A stretch of DNA of 64,000 nucleotides from an uncultured Lachnospiraceae bacterium (GCA_910580195.1 CAJTWA010000018.1:11177-75176), one strand, 5' to 3'; positions 26,025 to 34,698 are shown, numbered from the stretch's first letter. Program-made: numbers and translations. The notes: a model not told the origin generated them from the letters alone.

Positions 26025-26816
26025 ATGAGTGAAGTAATCGTGATAACATCAGGGAAAGGTGGGGTAGGCAAGACTACCACCACGGCAAACGTAGGGACAG
26101 GGCTTGCCCAAGAGGGCAAGAAAGTGGTGCTGATTGATACCGACATCGGGCTTAGGAACCTTGACGTAGTCATGGGCCTTGAGAACCGCATCGTATACAA
26201 TCTGGTAGACGTAGTGGAGGGGAACTGCCGCATGAAGCAGGCCTTGATTAAGGATAAGCGCTATCCGAACCTTTCCCTCCTCCCTTCTGCCCAGACAAGG
26301 GACAAGTCAGCCGTGTCGCCGGAGCAGATGGTAAAGCTGATTGATGAGCTAAAGGAAGATTTTGATTATATCCTTTTAGACTGCCCGGCAGGGATCGAGC
26401 AGGGATTTAAGAACGCCATCGCCGGTGCAGACCGGGCATTGGTAGTCACCACCCCGGAGGTATCGGCCATCCGGGATGCAGACCGGATTATTGGGCTTTT
26501 GGGGGCAAATGAGGTAAAACGGACAGAACTGATTGTGAACCGCCTGCGGATGGACATGGTAAAGCGCGGGGACATGATGAACATTAACGACGTGACGGAT
26601 ATCCTTGCCATCGACTTAATCGGCGCCATTCCGGACGACGAGCAGATTGTCATTTCCACCAACCAAGGGGAACCGCTGGTCGGGTCCGACTGCCTTGCCG
26701 GGAAAGCCTTCGCCAATATCTGCCACAGGATTTTAGGGGAAGAAGTGCCATTTCTGGATTTGGAAATTAAATCCAGCGTATGGGGGAAACTAAAGGAAAT
26801 CTTTAAAAAAAACTAG
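26025..26816 (+). CDS. minD: Septum site-determining ATPase MinD
   Basis: A 263-aa membrane-cycling ATPase. Deviant Walker A GKGGVGKTTTTANVG at the N-terminus, DTDIGLRNLDVVMGLENR, and Walker B region YILLDCPAGIEQGFKNA. The C-terminal SSVWGKLKEIFKKN is the amphipathic membrane-targeting helix. It recruits MinC to the membrane and is stimulated by MinE, encoded next. Confidence 0.97.
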   Translation: MSEVIVITSGKGGVGKTTTTANVGTGLAQEGKKVVLIDTDIGLRNLDVVMGLENRIVYNLVDVVEGNCRMKQALIKDKRYPNLSLLPSAQTRDKSAVSPEQMVKLIDELKEDFDYILLDCPAGIEQGFKNAIAGADRALVVTTPEVSAIRDADRIIGLLGANEVKRTELIVNRLRMDMVKRGDMMNINDVTDILAIDLIGAIPDDEQIVISTNQGEPLVGSDCLAGKAFANICHRILGEEVPFLDLEIKSSVWGKLKEIFKKN

Positions 26817-26828
26817 GAGGAAACCGCT

Positions 26829-27110
26829 ATGGGCTTAATGGATTTTTTTAAAAAGAAAACCTCCGGGGACATTGCCAAAGACCGGTTAAAATTAGTGCTG
26901 GTTTCCGACCGTGCCAACTGTTCGCCGGATATTATGGAAATGATAAAGAACGACATCATCCAAGTGATTTCAAAATACATGGAAATTGATGCGGAAGGCC
27001 TGGATATCCAGATTACCCAGACAGAATCAGACGGCAACAATGGGAATGTGCCTGCGCTGTATGCGAATATCCCCATCAAGGATATGAAGCATCCCAGCGT
27101 ATCCAGATAA
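26829..27110 (+). CDS. minE: Cell division topological specificity factor MinE
   Basis: A 93-aa protein. The N-terminal MGLMDFFKKKTSGDIAKDRL matches the membrane- and MinD-contact segment, and LVSDRANCSPDIMEMIKNDI with the following ISKYMEID forms the dimeric specificity domain. AGGAGG lies directly upstream. A MinCDE set with MinE (rather than DivIVA alone) implies pole-to-pole oscillation. Confidence 0.95.
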   Translation: MGLMDFFKKKTSGDIAKDRLKLVLVSDRANCSPDIMEMIKNDIIQVISKYMEIDAEGLDIQITQTESDGNNGNVPALYANIPIKDMKHPSVSR

Positions 27111-27131
27111 ATTATGTAAGGGACGATAATT

Positions 27132-28256
27132 ATGCTGAAACAATACCAAATTAAAAATTACAATTTCCGCTTGGTTTTTTACGTAGTGGCGCTTACCATG
27201 CTTGGGATCAGCGTCATTGGGAGCGCCCAGAAGGCTGTCCAGAGCAAACAGGTATTCGGCCTGCTTCTGGGCCTGTTTGTGATGGCCGTTGTTTCTGTCA
27301 TTGATTATTCCTTTATCCTGCGTTTCAACTGGCTGATTTACTTATTCAACATTGGGCTGCTGTCCCTGATAACCTTCCATGTATTTGGGGACGACGCAGG
27401 GGGCGCAGTCCGTTGGATTGAGGTAGGCGGGTTCCGGTTCCAGCCCTCGGAGCTTTCCAAGGTGCTGCTCATCCTGTTTTTCTCATGGTTTTTTGGGAAA
27501 TACCATGAAAAAATCAACTCGCTGCCTATGATTTTTCTTTCCGGCATATTAATTTTTATCCCTTGGTACATGATTGAAGACCAGCCAGACCTGTCCACCA
27601 GCATAGTTGTTGCAGTAATTTTCATTGCACTCTTGTTTTTGTGCGGGTTAAGTTATAAAATAATAGCAAGCGTGCTGGCTGTCCTAGTCCCAGCAGGGAC
27701 ATTGTTCGTGTACTTAATCTTACAGCCGAACCAAAAAATTCTGGACAACTACCAGTGGCGGCGGATTATGGCATGGCTCCAGCCCGAAAAGTATGCAAAG
27801 GACGCCTACCAGCAGCAGAATTCCATTATGGCAATCGGCTCTGGGCAGCTATGGGGAAAGGGGCTGAATAACGATACCGCATTTTCTGTGAAAAATGGGA
27901 ATTACATCCCGGAGCCCCAGACAGACTTTATTTTCGCAGTTGCAGGGGAAGAGCTGGGGTTTGTAGGGGGCGCCGCCATATTGATTTTACTGCTTCTGAT
28001 TGTCATTGAATGTATCCTGATTGGGAGGAAGGCAAAAGATTTATCTGGCCAGCTTATCTGCGGCGGCGTTGCCGTCTGGGTAGGGTTCCAAACTTTCGTG
28101 AATATCTGCGTGGTGACTGGATTGATGCCCAATACGGGGCTGCCGCTGCCTTTTGTCAGTTATGGGCTGACATCGTTGGTGAGCCTTTTTATTGGGGTAG
28201 GGCTTGTACTGAACGTAGGGCTTCAGCCTCTAAAGTATAGAATGGAGGGTTTTTAA
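27132..28256 (+). CDS. rodA: Rod shape-determining protein RodA (SEDS glycosyltransferase)
   Basis: A 374-aa polytopic protein with about ten membrane helices, polymerising lipid II together with PBP2. Signature segments include GGAVRWIEVGGFRFQPSELS, IEDQPDLSTSIVV with the catalytic aspartate of SEDS proteins, QTDFIFAVAGEELGFVG and GLPLPFVSYGLTSL. It follows the min genes in the same operon as its partner PBP2. Confidence 0.95.
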   Translation: MLKQYQIKNYNFRLVFYVVALTMLGISVIGSAQKAVQSKQVFGLLLGLFVMAVVSVIDYSFILRFNWLIYLFNIGLLSLITFHVFGDDAGGAVRWIEVGGFRFQPSELSKVLLILFFSWFFGKYHEKINSLPMIFLSGILIFIPWYMIEDQPDLSTSIVVAVIFIALLFLCGLSYKIIASVLAVLVPAGTLFVYLILQPNQKILDNYQWRRIMAWLQPEKYAKDAYQQQNSIMAIGSGQLWGKGLNNDTAFSVKNGNYIPEPQTDFIFAVAGEELGFVGGAAILILLLLIVIECILIGRKAKDLSGQLICGGVAVWVGFQTFVNICVVTGLMPNTGLPLPFVSYGLTSLVSLFIGVGLVLNVGLQPLKYRMEGF

Positions 28257-28257
28257 A

Positions 28258-28653
28258 ATGAACATCGGATTGATTGCACACGATTCTAAGAAAAAACTGA
28301 TGCAGAACTTTTGCATTGCTTACCGGGGAATCCTTTGCAAAAATGATTTATTCGCAACAGGCACCACCGGAAGGCTGATTGAAGAAGTTACAAATTTGTC
28401 GATTCACAAGTACCTTGCCGGGCATCTGGGAGGGGCGCAGCAGCTTGGGGCACAGATCGAGCACAACCAGATTGACTTGGTTATTTTCCTCCGTGACCCG
28501 CTGACGCCAAAATCCCATGAACCAGACGTAAACAACGTAGTACACCTGTGCGATACCCACAATATCCCGCTGGCAACTAACCTTGCCACGGCAGAACTAT
28601 TAATTAAATCATTAGACAGAGGAGATTTAGAGTGGCGTGAAATGTATAAATAG
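28258..28653 (+). CDS. mgsA: Methylglyoxal synthase
   Basis: Converts dihydroxyacetone phosphate to methylglyoxal and phosphate, a bypass of lower glycolysis. The 131-aa length is typical. Motifs are IGLIAHDSKK at the start, ATGTTGRLIEE for phosphate binding, HLGGAQQLGAQIEHNQIDLV, IFLRDPLTPKSHEPDV with the catalytic aspartate, and IPLATNLATAELLI. The ATG is one base after the rodA stop, so expression is coupled to the cell-shape operon. Confidence 0.96.
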   Translation: MNIGLIAHDSKKKLMQNFCIAYRGILCKNDLFATGTTGRLIEEVTNLSIHKYLAGHLGGAQQLGAQIEHNQIDLVIFLRDPLTPKSHEPDVNNVVHLCDTHNIPLATNLATAELLIKSLDRGDLEWREMYK

Positions 28654-28693
28654 GATAAAATTTGCCCATGGGAGAAGGGGGATACGCAAATTG

Positions 28694-29716
28694 ATGTACA
28701 CTAGGAAAGCGGAAAGCTTTTGCCAAGCAGAAGAGGGCCATGCCAGAACAGGTTTCCATAAGGCAGGGATTGCTGCAATTCTCTTGTGCGTTTCCTTGGC
28801 CTGGGGATGCGGCGAGCCGGAAAAAATTGAAAATGCCTATGATATCACGGAGAGCACGAAGTCTTATGGGCTGACCTCCGAAGACAGCGGGGGTTCCCAA
28901 TCCTTTTTTGCAGAGGACATTGCAGTTGCCGGGAACGAGAACAAGCCCCTTGCAAATGTGACAGACTCCCTTTCCCAAGCGGCAGCCCTGTTTGATTTGA
29001 CAGAGGACACCATGCTTTTTGGGAAAAATGTACACGAACGGCTCTACCCAGCCAGCACTACAAAAATCCTCACTGCTTACGTGGCATTAAAGCATGGGGA
29101 TTTAGCGGCAACCGCAACTGTCACCGAAGCAGAGCTCCAGCTAGAAGCAGGCTCATCTGTCTGCGGCTTAGCCGCTGGGGACACCCTTACCTTGGAGGAA
29201 CTGCTGTACGGCTTGCTCCTTTGCAGCGGCAATGATGCGGCAAATGTCATTGCAGACACAGTTTCCGGAAGCACGGAAGAATTTACCAAGCTGATGAACC
29301 AAGAGGCCAAGAAGCTGGGGGCTACCAATTCCAACTTTGTCAACCCCCATGGGCTGCAGGATGAACAGCATTACACAACTGTTTATGACATGTACCTGAT
29401 TTTTCAGGCAGCCATGAAAAATAAAGAGTTTGAAAAAATCATCAGTTCCACGGAACATACCTGCCAATACACCAGCCCTTCCGGGGCATCATCCACGAAA
29501 GAGTGGAAGACTACCAATAAATTCCTGAATGGGGAAAAGCAGCAGCCGGAAGGCGTCCAAGTGGTAGGCGGCAAGACAGGGACTACCATTGATGCCGGTT
29601 CCTGTTTGGTGCTGTACAGCAAAAAGGGGGACAAGCCCTATATTTCCATCGTGTTCAAGGCTGACAACCCGGACAACTTATACCAAGAAATGGAAGAGAT
29701 GCTCAAAGCAATCTAG
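28694..29716 (+). CDS. D-alanyl-D-alanine carboxypeptidase (DacF/PBP5 type), probable lipoprotein
   Basis: Removes terminal D-Ala from muropeptides. Peptidase S11 motifs: SxxK in YPASTTKILTAYVAL near 121, SxN in LLCSGNDAANVIAD near 178, and KTG in VVGGKTGTTIDAGSC near 293. The N-terminus (AGIAAILLCVSLAWGCGEP) resembles a lipoprotein signal with a Cys at the cleavage point, though W and A precede Gly-Cys. The start is uncertain: ATG 28694 has a distant GAAGGGGG, and ATG 28637, overlapping mgsA, adds 19 residues. No C-terminal PBP5 domain follows. A hairpin lies after the stop. Confidence 0.88.
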   Translation: MYTRKAESFCQAEEGHARTGFHKAGIAAILLCVSLAWGCGEPEKIENAYDITESTKSYGLTSEDSGGSQSFFAEDIAVAGNENKPLANVTDSLSQAAALFDLTEDTMLFGKNVHERLYPASTTKILTAYVALKHGDLAATATVTEAELQLEAGSSVCGLAAGDTLTLEELLYGLLLCSGNDAANVIADTVSGSTEEFTKLMNQEAKKLGATNSNFVNPHGLQDEQHYTTVYDMYLIFQAAMKNKEFEKIISSTEHTCQYTSPSGASSTKEWKTTNKFLNGEKQQPEGVQVVGGKTGTTIDAGSCLVLYSKKGDKPYISIVFKADNPDNLYQEMEEMLKAI

Positions 29717-29737
29717 CGCGGTGCCGGGCCTATTTTC

Positions 29738-29779
29738 CCACGCCCAAAGGCAGCAAGGCCTTTCCGCTATGGGGCGTGG
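29738..29779. terminator. GC-rich hairpin after the D,D-carboxypeptidase gene
   Basis: CCACGCCC (29738-29745) pairs with GGGCGTGG (29772-29779), and AAAGGC/GCCTTT nests inside. No U-tract follows, so it may end transcription inefficiently or protect the mRNA 3' end. Confidence 0.45.
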
Positions 29780-29833
29780 CGCGCAGACAGTAAATTGCAG
29801 TTTAGGCGCTTCCAAATAAATTTTAAATATCAG

Positions 29834-29862
29834 TTGAATTTATCGTGAATATGTACTATAAT
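29834..29862 (+). promoter_or_regulatory. Sigma-A promoter for the P-loop protein gene
   Basis: TTGAAT (29834-29839), 17 bp, TATAAT (29857-29862). The ~100-nt leader contains an 8-bp inverted repeat ATGCAAAA (29887-29894)/TTTTGCAT (29935-29942) with GTTTC/GAAAC inside, ahead of AGGAGGAG. Confidence 0.75.
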
Positions 29863-29971
29863 TACCATATGAAAATTACTAATATCATGCAAAAAAGAGG
29901 GTGTTTCCTTGAATTTACAGAAACTTATTATCTATTTTGCATAAATGCAGTTAGACTAGGAGGAGATTGCC

Positions 29972-30391
29972 ATGGTACAAATAATAGCTGGAGAAAAGGG
30001 AAAAGGTAAGACAAAGCATCTGTTAGACAAGGTAAATGAATCAATCAAATCTGCTACCGGCAATATCGTATATTTGGACAAAAGCCAGAAGCATATGTAC
30101 GAGTTAAGCAACAAAGTCCGTTTAATCAATGTAGCAGATTATATGGTTTCCAATTGCGACGAATTTTTGGGGTTCCTTTGCGGGGTGATTTCCCAGGACC
30201 ACGACTTAGAAGAGATGTATCTGGACAGTTTCCTTACCATTGCAAAATTAGAAGGCAGCGATATCAGCCATGCAATTGCAAAATTAGAATCTATCAGTGA
30301 AAAGTTCCATGTGGATTTTGTTTTAAGCATTTCCCTGAATGAGAAGGATTTGCCAGAATGTGCCAAAGGCAAAGTAATTGTGTCATTGTAG
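29972..30391 (+). CDS. Small P-loop protein of unknown function
   Basis: A 139-aa protein with a Walker A-like motif at the very N-terminus (IIAGEKGKGKTKHLLDKVNE). After it come VYLDKSQKHMYEL and an acidic helical second half ending GKVIVSL. It resembles a family of short ATP-binding proteins kept in Lachnospiraceae, sometimes labelled twitching-motility PilT-like. No Walker B aspartate pair is obvious, so hydrolysis is doubtful. It has its own consensus promoter, a structured leader, a strong ribosome site (AGGAGGAG) and a strong terminator, and is thus an independent unit. Confidence 0.7.
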   Translation: MVQIIAGEKGKGKTKHLLDKVNESIKSATGNIVYLDKSQKHMYELSNKVRLINVADYMVSNCDEFLGFLCGVISQDHDLEEMYLDSFLTIAKLEGSDISHAIAKLESISEKFHVDFVLSISLNEKDLPECAKGKVIVSL

Positions 30392-30430
30392 GGGCATTAC
30401 AGGAGATGTAAATAAGCAGCATGTAGGAAA

Positions 30431-30463
30431 AGGGGTTATCGAAGAACCGATAGCCCCTTTTTT
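30431..30463 (+). terminator. Rho-independent terminator
   Basis: GGGGTTATCG and CGATAGCCCC form a 10-bp stem with one G-U pair and a short loop, followed by TTTTTT. It ends the P-loop gene transcript. Confidence 0.88.
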
Positions 30464-30544
30464 ACCATATTGGGAATCGAGAAAATCCCCGTTTCTTAGC
30501 TATATGGTAAAACCCACGCGGTCTAATTGCATGTCCTTTGGGGG

Positions 30545-30757
30545 TTATGCTTCGTTCATGGAACGGATGCGGCCGAACACGCTGCAAAGGTACAGCCCGC
30601 CGATTCCTACAATTCCATAAACAATCCGGGTCAGCCAGCTCATATCCCCAAACAGAAATGATACAAGGTCAAACCGGAACAGCCCAATCAGCCCCCAGTT
30701 AATTGCGCCGATAATGACAAGGGCAAGCAACGTGTAATCCAAACCTTTGGTATTCAT
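30545..30757 (-). CDS. DUF378 small membrane protein
   Basis: A 70-aa protein with two membrane helices: LDYTLLALVIIGAINWGLIG and a second near 40-60, then VFGRIRSMNEA. The GAINWGL motif defines DUF378 (YuzA-like). Function is unknown. I choose ATG 30757, seven bases after AGGAGG; the ATG six bases upstream is too close to that site. Confidence 0.85.
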   Translation of the reverse strand: MNTKGLDYTLLALVIIGAINWGLIGLFRFDLVSFLFGDMSWLTRIVYGIVGIGGLYLCSVFGRIRSMNEA

Positions 30758-30946
30758 ATTCATTCCTCCTTTTTCAGGATTTAGTATTTCCAACCAGAAA
30801 AAAATCATGTTGGAAATTCATGGAAGTATTGAGTTTCTGCCCTTAAAATGTTAGAATGTTTTTGGCTGCTAAGAGATATATAATGCCCTTGCAAGCAGGG
30901 CACTTGGCCCGTTGCCTGCGGGAATAAAAACAAGGTTTGGGAATTT

Positions 30947-32332
30947 ATGGAGAAAAAGAAAAATAAGAAAGTTGTAAAATTTCACCGCACGTCACATTTT
31001 AATATAGGGATTATCGTTTTCGCCATCATCTTCATTTACATGCTCTATAATATGTACCAGTATTTTACGGAAAAAAAGACGGCAATCTATGAGGTGACAC
31101 AGGGGACAATTACACAAGACAACACTTTCACAGGCGTTGCCCTGCGGGAAGAGAAGGTATTTGCCGCAGAAGCCTCCGGATATATCAATTATTATAACCG
31201 GGACGCCTCGAAAGTCAGCATAAATTCTTACATATATTCCGTTGACGGGAATGGGGATTTTTATCAGGAAATCACCAAAAAAAACGACGGGCAGCTTTTC
31301 GCAGAGAAAGGCTCCTATGACGAACTGGAAAAGACTGCTGCAAATTATGTGCTGGGCTATTCCGATGAAAATTTTTATCAGGTGTATAGCTTCCAATACG
31401 ACATGGAAGCGGAACTGATGGAAGCCTTAAGCTCCAATGCACTGGCAAACCTCGGGGAATTTTCCGGCGGAGCCTCTGGGTTCCATGCCTATACCGCACC
31501 GGAACCGGGGATTGTGGTATACAATACCGACGGCTTAGAAGAGGTGACTGCAGATAATTTCACCAAAGACATCTTTGACGCGTCCGCACATGCCAAGAAT
31601 AACTTGATTTCCCGGGAGCAAGTCACCGCCGGGGAGCCTGCCTACAAGCTGGTGACAAGTGAAATCTGGGATTTGCTCATCCCGGTTTCTGAGGATTTGG
31701 CAAAGGATTTGGCAGAAGAGTCCAACATCCAGATAGAATTTAAAAAAGACAACACCAAGGCATGGGGGACATCCCGGATTTTAAACAAAGATGGGGACTG
31801 GTATTTAATCCTGACATTCCAAAATTCTGCTATCCGCTTTGCCGCTGACCGGTACTTGGAAGTCAAATTATTGCTGTCCGACACCAATGGGCTGAAAATC
31901 CCCAATACCGCATTGGTAAGCAAAGATTTCTTCCTCATCCCAAAGGATTTCCTCACCAAAGGCGGGGACAATAATTCCAACGGGGTGATGCGCCAGTATG
32001 TAGATGGGAAAGGCAAAACCGTCATGGAATTTGCCGCTGCCACCGTTGCAGAAGAAACAGAGGATAAATACTACATTACAGGGTCGGGCCTGAAAAAAAG
32101 CGACACCATTATCAAGCCCGACTCCAATGAGGAATTAGTGTTAAGGGAAACCGCGCCGCTGCAAGGCGTTTACAATGTCAACAAAGGCTACGCCGTATTC
32201 CGCAAAGTGGAAATCTTGTTCCAGAACCAAGAATACACCATTGTCGATACAGGGACAAATTTTGGCATATCCCTTTATGACCATATTGCGCTGGACGCAT
32301 CTTCCATTGCGGAAAATGAAATTATCCATTAA
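30947..32332 (+). CDS. HlyD-like membrane-fusion/adaptor protein
   Basis: A 461-aa protein with one N-terminal membrane segment (about 19-38) and a large extracytoplasmic part. GVALREEKVFAAEASGYINY resembles the lipoyl/biotinyl-like domain of HlyD/RND adaptors, and the C-terminal DTGTNFGISLYDHIAL resembles the membrane-proximal beta domain. No partner transporter is nearby. Instead it precedes yggS-sepF-ylmH, an order recurrent in Clostridia, which suggests a role in the envelope or division rather than drug export. The ribosome site is weak. TATAAT at 30879-30884 with a small hairpin (30885-30901) may mark the promoter, but no good -35 is seen. Confidence 0.75.
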   Translation: MEKKKNKKVVKFHRTSHFNIGIIVFAIIFIYMLYNMYQYFTEKKTAIYEVTQGTITQDNTFTGVALREEKVFAAEASGYINYYNRDASKVSINSYIYSVDGNGDFYQEITKKNDGQLFAEKGSYDELEKTAANYVLGYSDENFYQVYSFQYDMEAELMEALSSNALANLGEFSGGASGFHAYTAPEPGIVVYNTDGLEEVTADNFTKDIFDASAHAKNNLISREQVTAGEPAYKLVTSEIWDLLIPVSEDLAKDLAEESNIQIEFKKDNTKAWGTSRILNKDGDWYLILTFQNSAIRFAADRYLEVKLLLSDTNGLKIPNTALVSKDFFLIPKDFLTKGGDNNSNGVMRQYVDGKGKTVMEFAAATVAEETEDKYYITGSGLKKSDTIIKPDSNEELVLRETAPLQGVYNVNKGYAVFRKVEILFQNQEYTIVDTGTNFGISLYDHIALDASSIAENEIIH

Positions 32333-32410
32333 AATTAAAACGGAGGAACCCATCTGGCGGAAAGCAATTTTAAAGCATCCTAAGGCAACAAAAAAACAGG
32401 AGGAACACCC

Positions 32411-33100
32411 ATGATAAGCGATAATATAAAAAAAATACAAAAAAATATAGAAAAATCATGCCAAAAGGCAGGCAGGGACCCAAAGGAAGTAACCTTGATT
32501 GCCGTGAGCAAGACAAAGCCAATCCCTATGCTGGAAGAAGCATACCAAGCTGGGAGCCGCGACTTTGGGGAAAATAAGGTCCAAGAAATCATGGACAAGC
32601 ACCCAGCGCTGCCAGAGGATATCCGCTGGCATATGATTGGGCACCTGCAGAGGAACAAGGTAAAATACATTGTGGATAAGGTTGCCCTGGTCCATTCGGT
32701 GGATTCCCTGCGCTTGGCCGAGGAACTCAGCCGCCAAGCCGGAAAAAAGCAGGCGGAAATAGACGTCCTTGTGGAAGTCAACATTGCAGAAGAAGAGAGC
32801 AAGTTCGGCACATCCCGGGCAGAGGCCATCCAATTAGTGGAAGAAATGGCAAAACTCCCCCATATCCATGTCAAAGGCCTTATGACAATCGCCCCATTTG
32901 TGGAAGATCCGGAGGAAAACCGGAAATATTTTCGCCAAATCAAGGAATTATCTGTTGACATAACGAAGAAAAACATTGATAATGTAAGTATGTCTGTACT
33001 TTCCATGGGAATGACAAATGACTATATGGTAGCAGTAGAAGAAGGGGCAACCATGGTCCGTGTGGGAACAGGCATTTTTGGAGAACGGAACTATAATTAG
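32411..33100 (+). CDS. yggS: YggS/YlmE family PLP homeostasis protein
   Basis: A 229-aa fold-type III PLP-binding protein that buffers pyridoxal phosphate. The lysine is in VTLIAVSKTKPI, and the family segments FGENKVQEIMDKHPAL, WHMIGHLQRNKVKYIV, SVDSLRLAEEL, GLMTIAPF and LSMGMTNDYMVAVEEGATMV are all present. AGGAGG precedes ATG. It is the first of yggS-sepF-ylmH, the division-linked ylm cluster of Gram-positive bacteria. Confidence 0.96.
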   Translation: MISDNIKKIQKNIEKSCQKAGRDPKEVTLIAVSKTKPIPMLEEAYQAGSRDFGENKVQEIMDKHPALPEDIRWHMIGHLQRNKVKYIVDKVALVHSVDSLRLAEELSRQAGKKQAEIDVLVEVNIAEEESKFGTSRAEAIQLVEEMAKLPHIHVKGLMTIAPFVEDPEENRKYFRQIKELSVDITKKNIDNVSMSVLSMGMTNDYMVAVEEGATMVRVGTGIFGERNYN

Positions 33101-33136
33101 CATAAAAATAATATTGTTATTAAGGGAGATTATTTT

Positions 33137-33658
33137 ATGGGAATGCTTGATAAATTTTTAGATGTTATGCGGTTAAATGACGACGATGACTTCTATGATG
33201 ACGATTATTACGATGATGACGATTATGAAGAGGAAAAGCCCAAACGGAAAAGCTTAGCCAAAGAAAAATCTTCGGAACCAGAGGATGAGCCCTATGAAGA
33301 GAAACGCCCCCGGCCAGTAAAATCACAGAAAGTAACCCCCATGCGCCCTTCCAAACGGTCCAGCGCCTCTGGGATGGAAGTCTGCGTCATCAAGCCCACA
33401 ACCGTAGACGACGCAAGGGAAGTGACGGAAACCTTGCTCCTAGACCGGCCTGTGGTGCTGAATGTGGAAGGCCTGGACGTGGATATTGCACAGCGGATTA
33501 TCGACTTTATTTCCGGATCCTGCTTCGCCATCAGCGGGAACCTCCAGAAGATTTCTAACTACATATTTATCATCACACCGCCCAATGTAGACATTTCCGG
33601 CGATTTTGACACCATTGTAGATACCTATGGCGGCACCACCATCCGGTCAGAATTTTAA
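33137..33658 (+). CDS. sepF: Cell division protein SepF
   Basis: A 173-aa FtsZ membrane anchor that forms rings. The N-terminal MGMLDKFLDVMRLNDD is the amphipathic membrane-binding helix. An acidic stretch rich in D and Y (about 14-40) and a basic linker follow. The conserved C-terminal domain reads VCVIKPTTVDDAREVTETLL, VVLNVEGLDVDIAQRIIDFI and GSCFAISGNLQKISNYIFII. It follows yggS by 36 bp. Confidence 0.96.
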   Translation: MGMLDKFLDVMRLNDDDDFYDDDYYDDDDYEEEKPKRKSLAKEKSSEPEDEPYEEKRPRPVKSQKVTPMRPSKRSSASGMEVCVIKPTTVDDAREVTETLLLDRPVVLNVEGLDVDIAQRIIDFISGSCFAISGNLQKISNYIFIITPPNVDISGDFDTIVDTYGGTTIRSEF

Positions 33659-33672
33659 ACAGGGAAGGGCAT

Positions 33673-34425
33673 ATGGTAAAAGAAGAAGAATTATTAGCAA
33701 AACGGCTGATTGACTTGTCTAGGCAGGCACAGCAGAAGAACATCGTTGTTTTCAGCGATTTTTTAAACCTCAACGAATTGAATATTTTCCGCCAGCAAAG
33801 CGCAGAGTTCTACTCCGGTTCTGAATGTTTTGGCGGTTACGGATTAAGTGAGCGTCAGATGGTTGCATTTCTACCTGATGCTCTTTGTTATGACTGGCGC
33901 TTTCCGATTGCCTGCCTTAAAATCACCCCGGTAAATGCAAGGTTTGCAGAAGCCCTAAACCACCGGGACGTACTGGGGAGCCTCATGAACCTTGGGCTGG
34001 AGCGCTCCCGGCTGGGGGATATTTTAATCGACGGCTCCTTGGCCTACGTATTCTGCCACGAAAAGATTGCAGGATATATTGCGGAAAACCTGACAAGGAT
34101 ACGCCATACTACCGTCATGGCAGAACCGGCATCCCTGAAGGATGTGCAGATAGGGCCAAAGAAAGAATTTGCCGAAGGCATTATCACCTCAAACCGCTTA
34201 GACAGCATAGTTGCTTGCATCTGCAAGGTTTCCCGTTCCCAAGCAAGCCAATGGATACGGGGCGGGCGCGTCTTTATCAACAGCCGGGAAACCCTTCAGG
34301 CCACCTATGTGTGCAAGCCGCAGGAACTGATTTCTGTCCGTTCCGTCGGGCGGTTCCAATTCTTGGGCAGTACCGGGGAAACCCGCAAGGGACGGATGAA
34401 AATACAGTATGAAAAATATATTTGA
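33673..34425 (+). CDS. ylmH: YlmH family RNA-binding (S4) protein
   Basis: A 250-aa protein. The N-terminal part is the YlmH-specific alpha/beta region (FSDFLNLNELNIFRQQ, RFAEALNHRDVLGSLMNLGL). The C-terminal S4 domain, from about 170, has RLDSIVACICKVSRSQASQW and GRVFINSRETLQATYVCKPQ, matching rRNA-binding S4 proteins. Recent work on B. subtilis YlmH describes rescue of stalled large subunits, but this is family knowledge only. It closes the yggS-sepF-ylmH unit. Confidence 0.93.
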   Translation: MVKEEELLAKRLIDLSRQAQQKNIVVFSDFLNLNELNIFRQQSAEFYSGSECFGGYGLSERQMVAFLPDALCYDWRFPIACLKITPVNARFAEALNHRDVLGSLMNLGLERSRLGDILIDGSLAYVFCHEKIAGYIAENLTRIRHTTVMAEPASLKDVQIGPKKEFAEGIITSNRLDSIVACICKVSRSQASQWIRGGRVFINSRETLQATYVCKPQELISVRSVGRFQFLGSTGETRKGRMKIQYEKYI

Positions 34426-34429
34426 GCGA

Positions 34430-34512
34430 TTTTGGCAAGTTTTGGGGATCCGGCTTTGGGAAAGGCATGGCCGGTTACCTTTCCGGCAGCCTGCATATAA
34501 GGGAATTTGTGG
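34430..34512 (-). pseudogene. Fragment of a dtd gene (D-aminoacyl-tRNA deacylase)
   Basis: About 80 bp aligns by eye with the intact dtd at 39837-39917: shared blocks include GCAAGTT, ATGGCCGGTT, CCTTTCCGGCAG (CCCTTCCGGCAG in dtd) and GCATATAAGG. On the minus strand the piece spans the codons around SQFTLYADCRKGNRPSFTKAG. It has no start or stop of its own and accumulates indels. It is a stray partial copy, 5 kb from the intact gene and in the same orientation. Confidence 0.65.
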
Positions 34513-34548
34513 CTCTGGATGGAACCCATATCAATGAACCACCCCGCA

Positions 34549-34584
34549 GCAGAGCTGCAGGGTATCAACCCAACCTCGCTCTGC
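34549..34584. repeat. Short inverted repeat upstream of aroB
   Basis: GCAGAGC (34549-34555) and GCTCTGC (34578-34584) are perfect complements. The 273-bp gap between ylmH and aroB otherwise holds the dtd fragment, the hairpin at 34670 and no gene. Confidence 0.4.
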
Positions 34585-34669
34585 TTGGTATAACTCCGGT
34601 TGCAGCAACCTGAAGGGTATCAGGCCCATGAACGGATAGACCATATACGCCAAACGAACAGAAAGGGAC

Positions 34670-34686
34670 AGTATGCGCTGCATACT
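34670..34686 (+). promoter_or_regulatory. Perfect inverted repeat next to the aroB ribosome site
   Basis: AGTATGC-gct-GCATACT ends one base before AGG (34688-34690), about 12 bases before the aroB ATG. It could be a repressor site or an mRNA hairpin that affects ribosome access. Confidence 0.45.
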
Positions 34687-34698
34687 TAGGAATTAATT

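Noticed and set aside
29869..30009. 46-codon leaderless frame starting at the predicted transcription start
   Set aside because: No ribosome site, overlap with the real gene in another frame, and no recognisable peptide.
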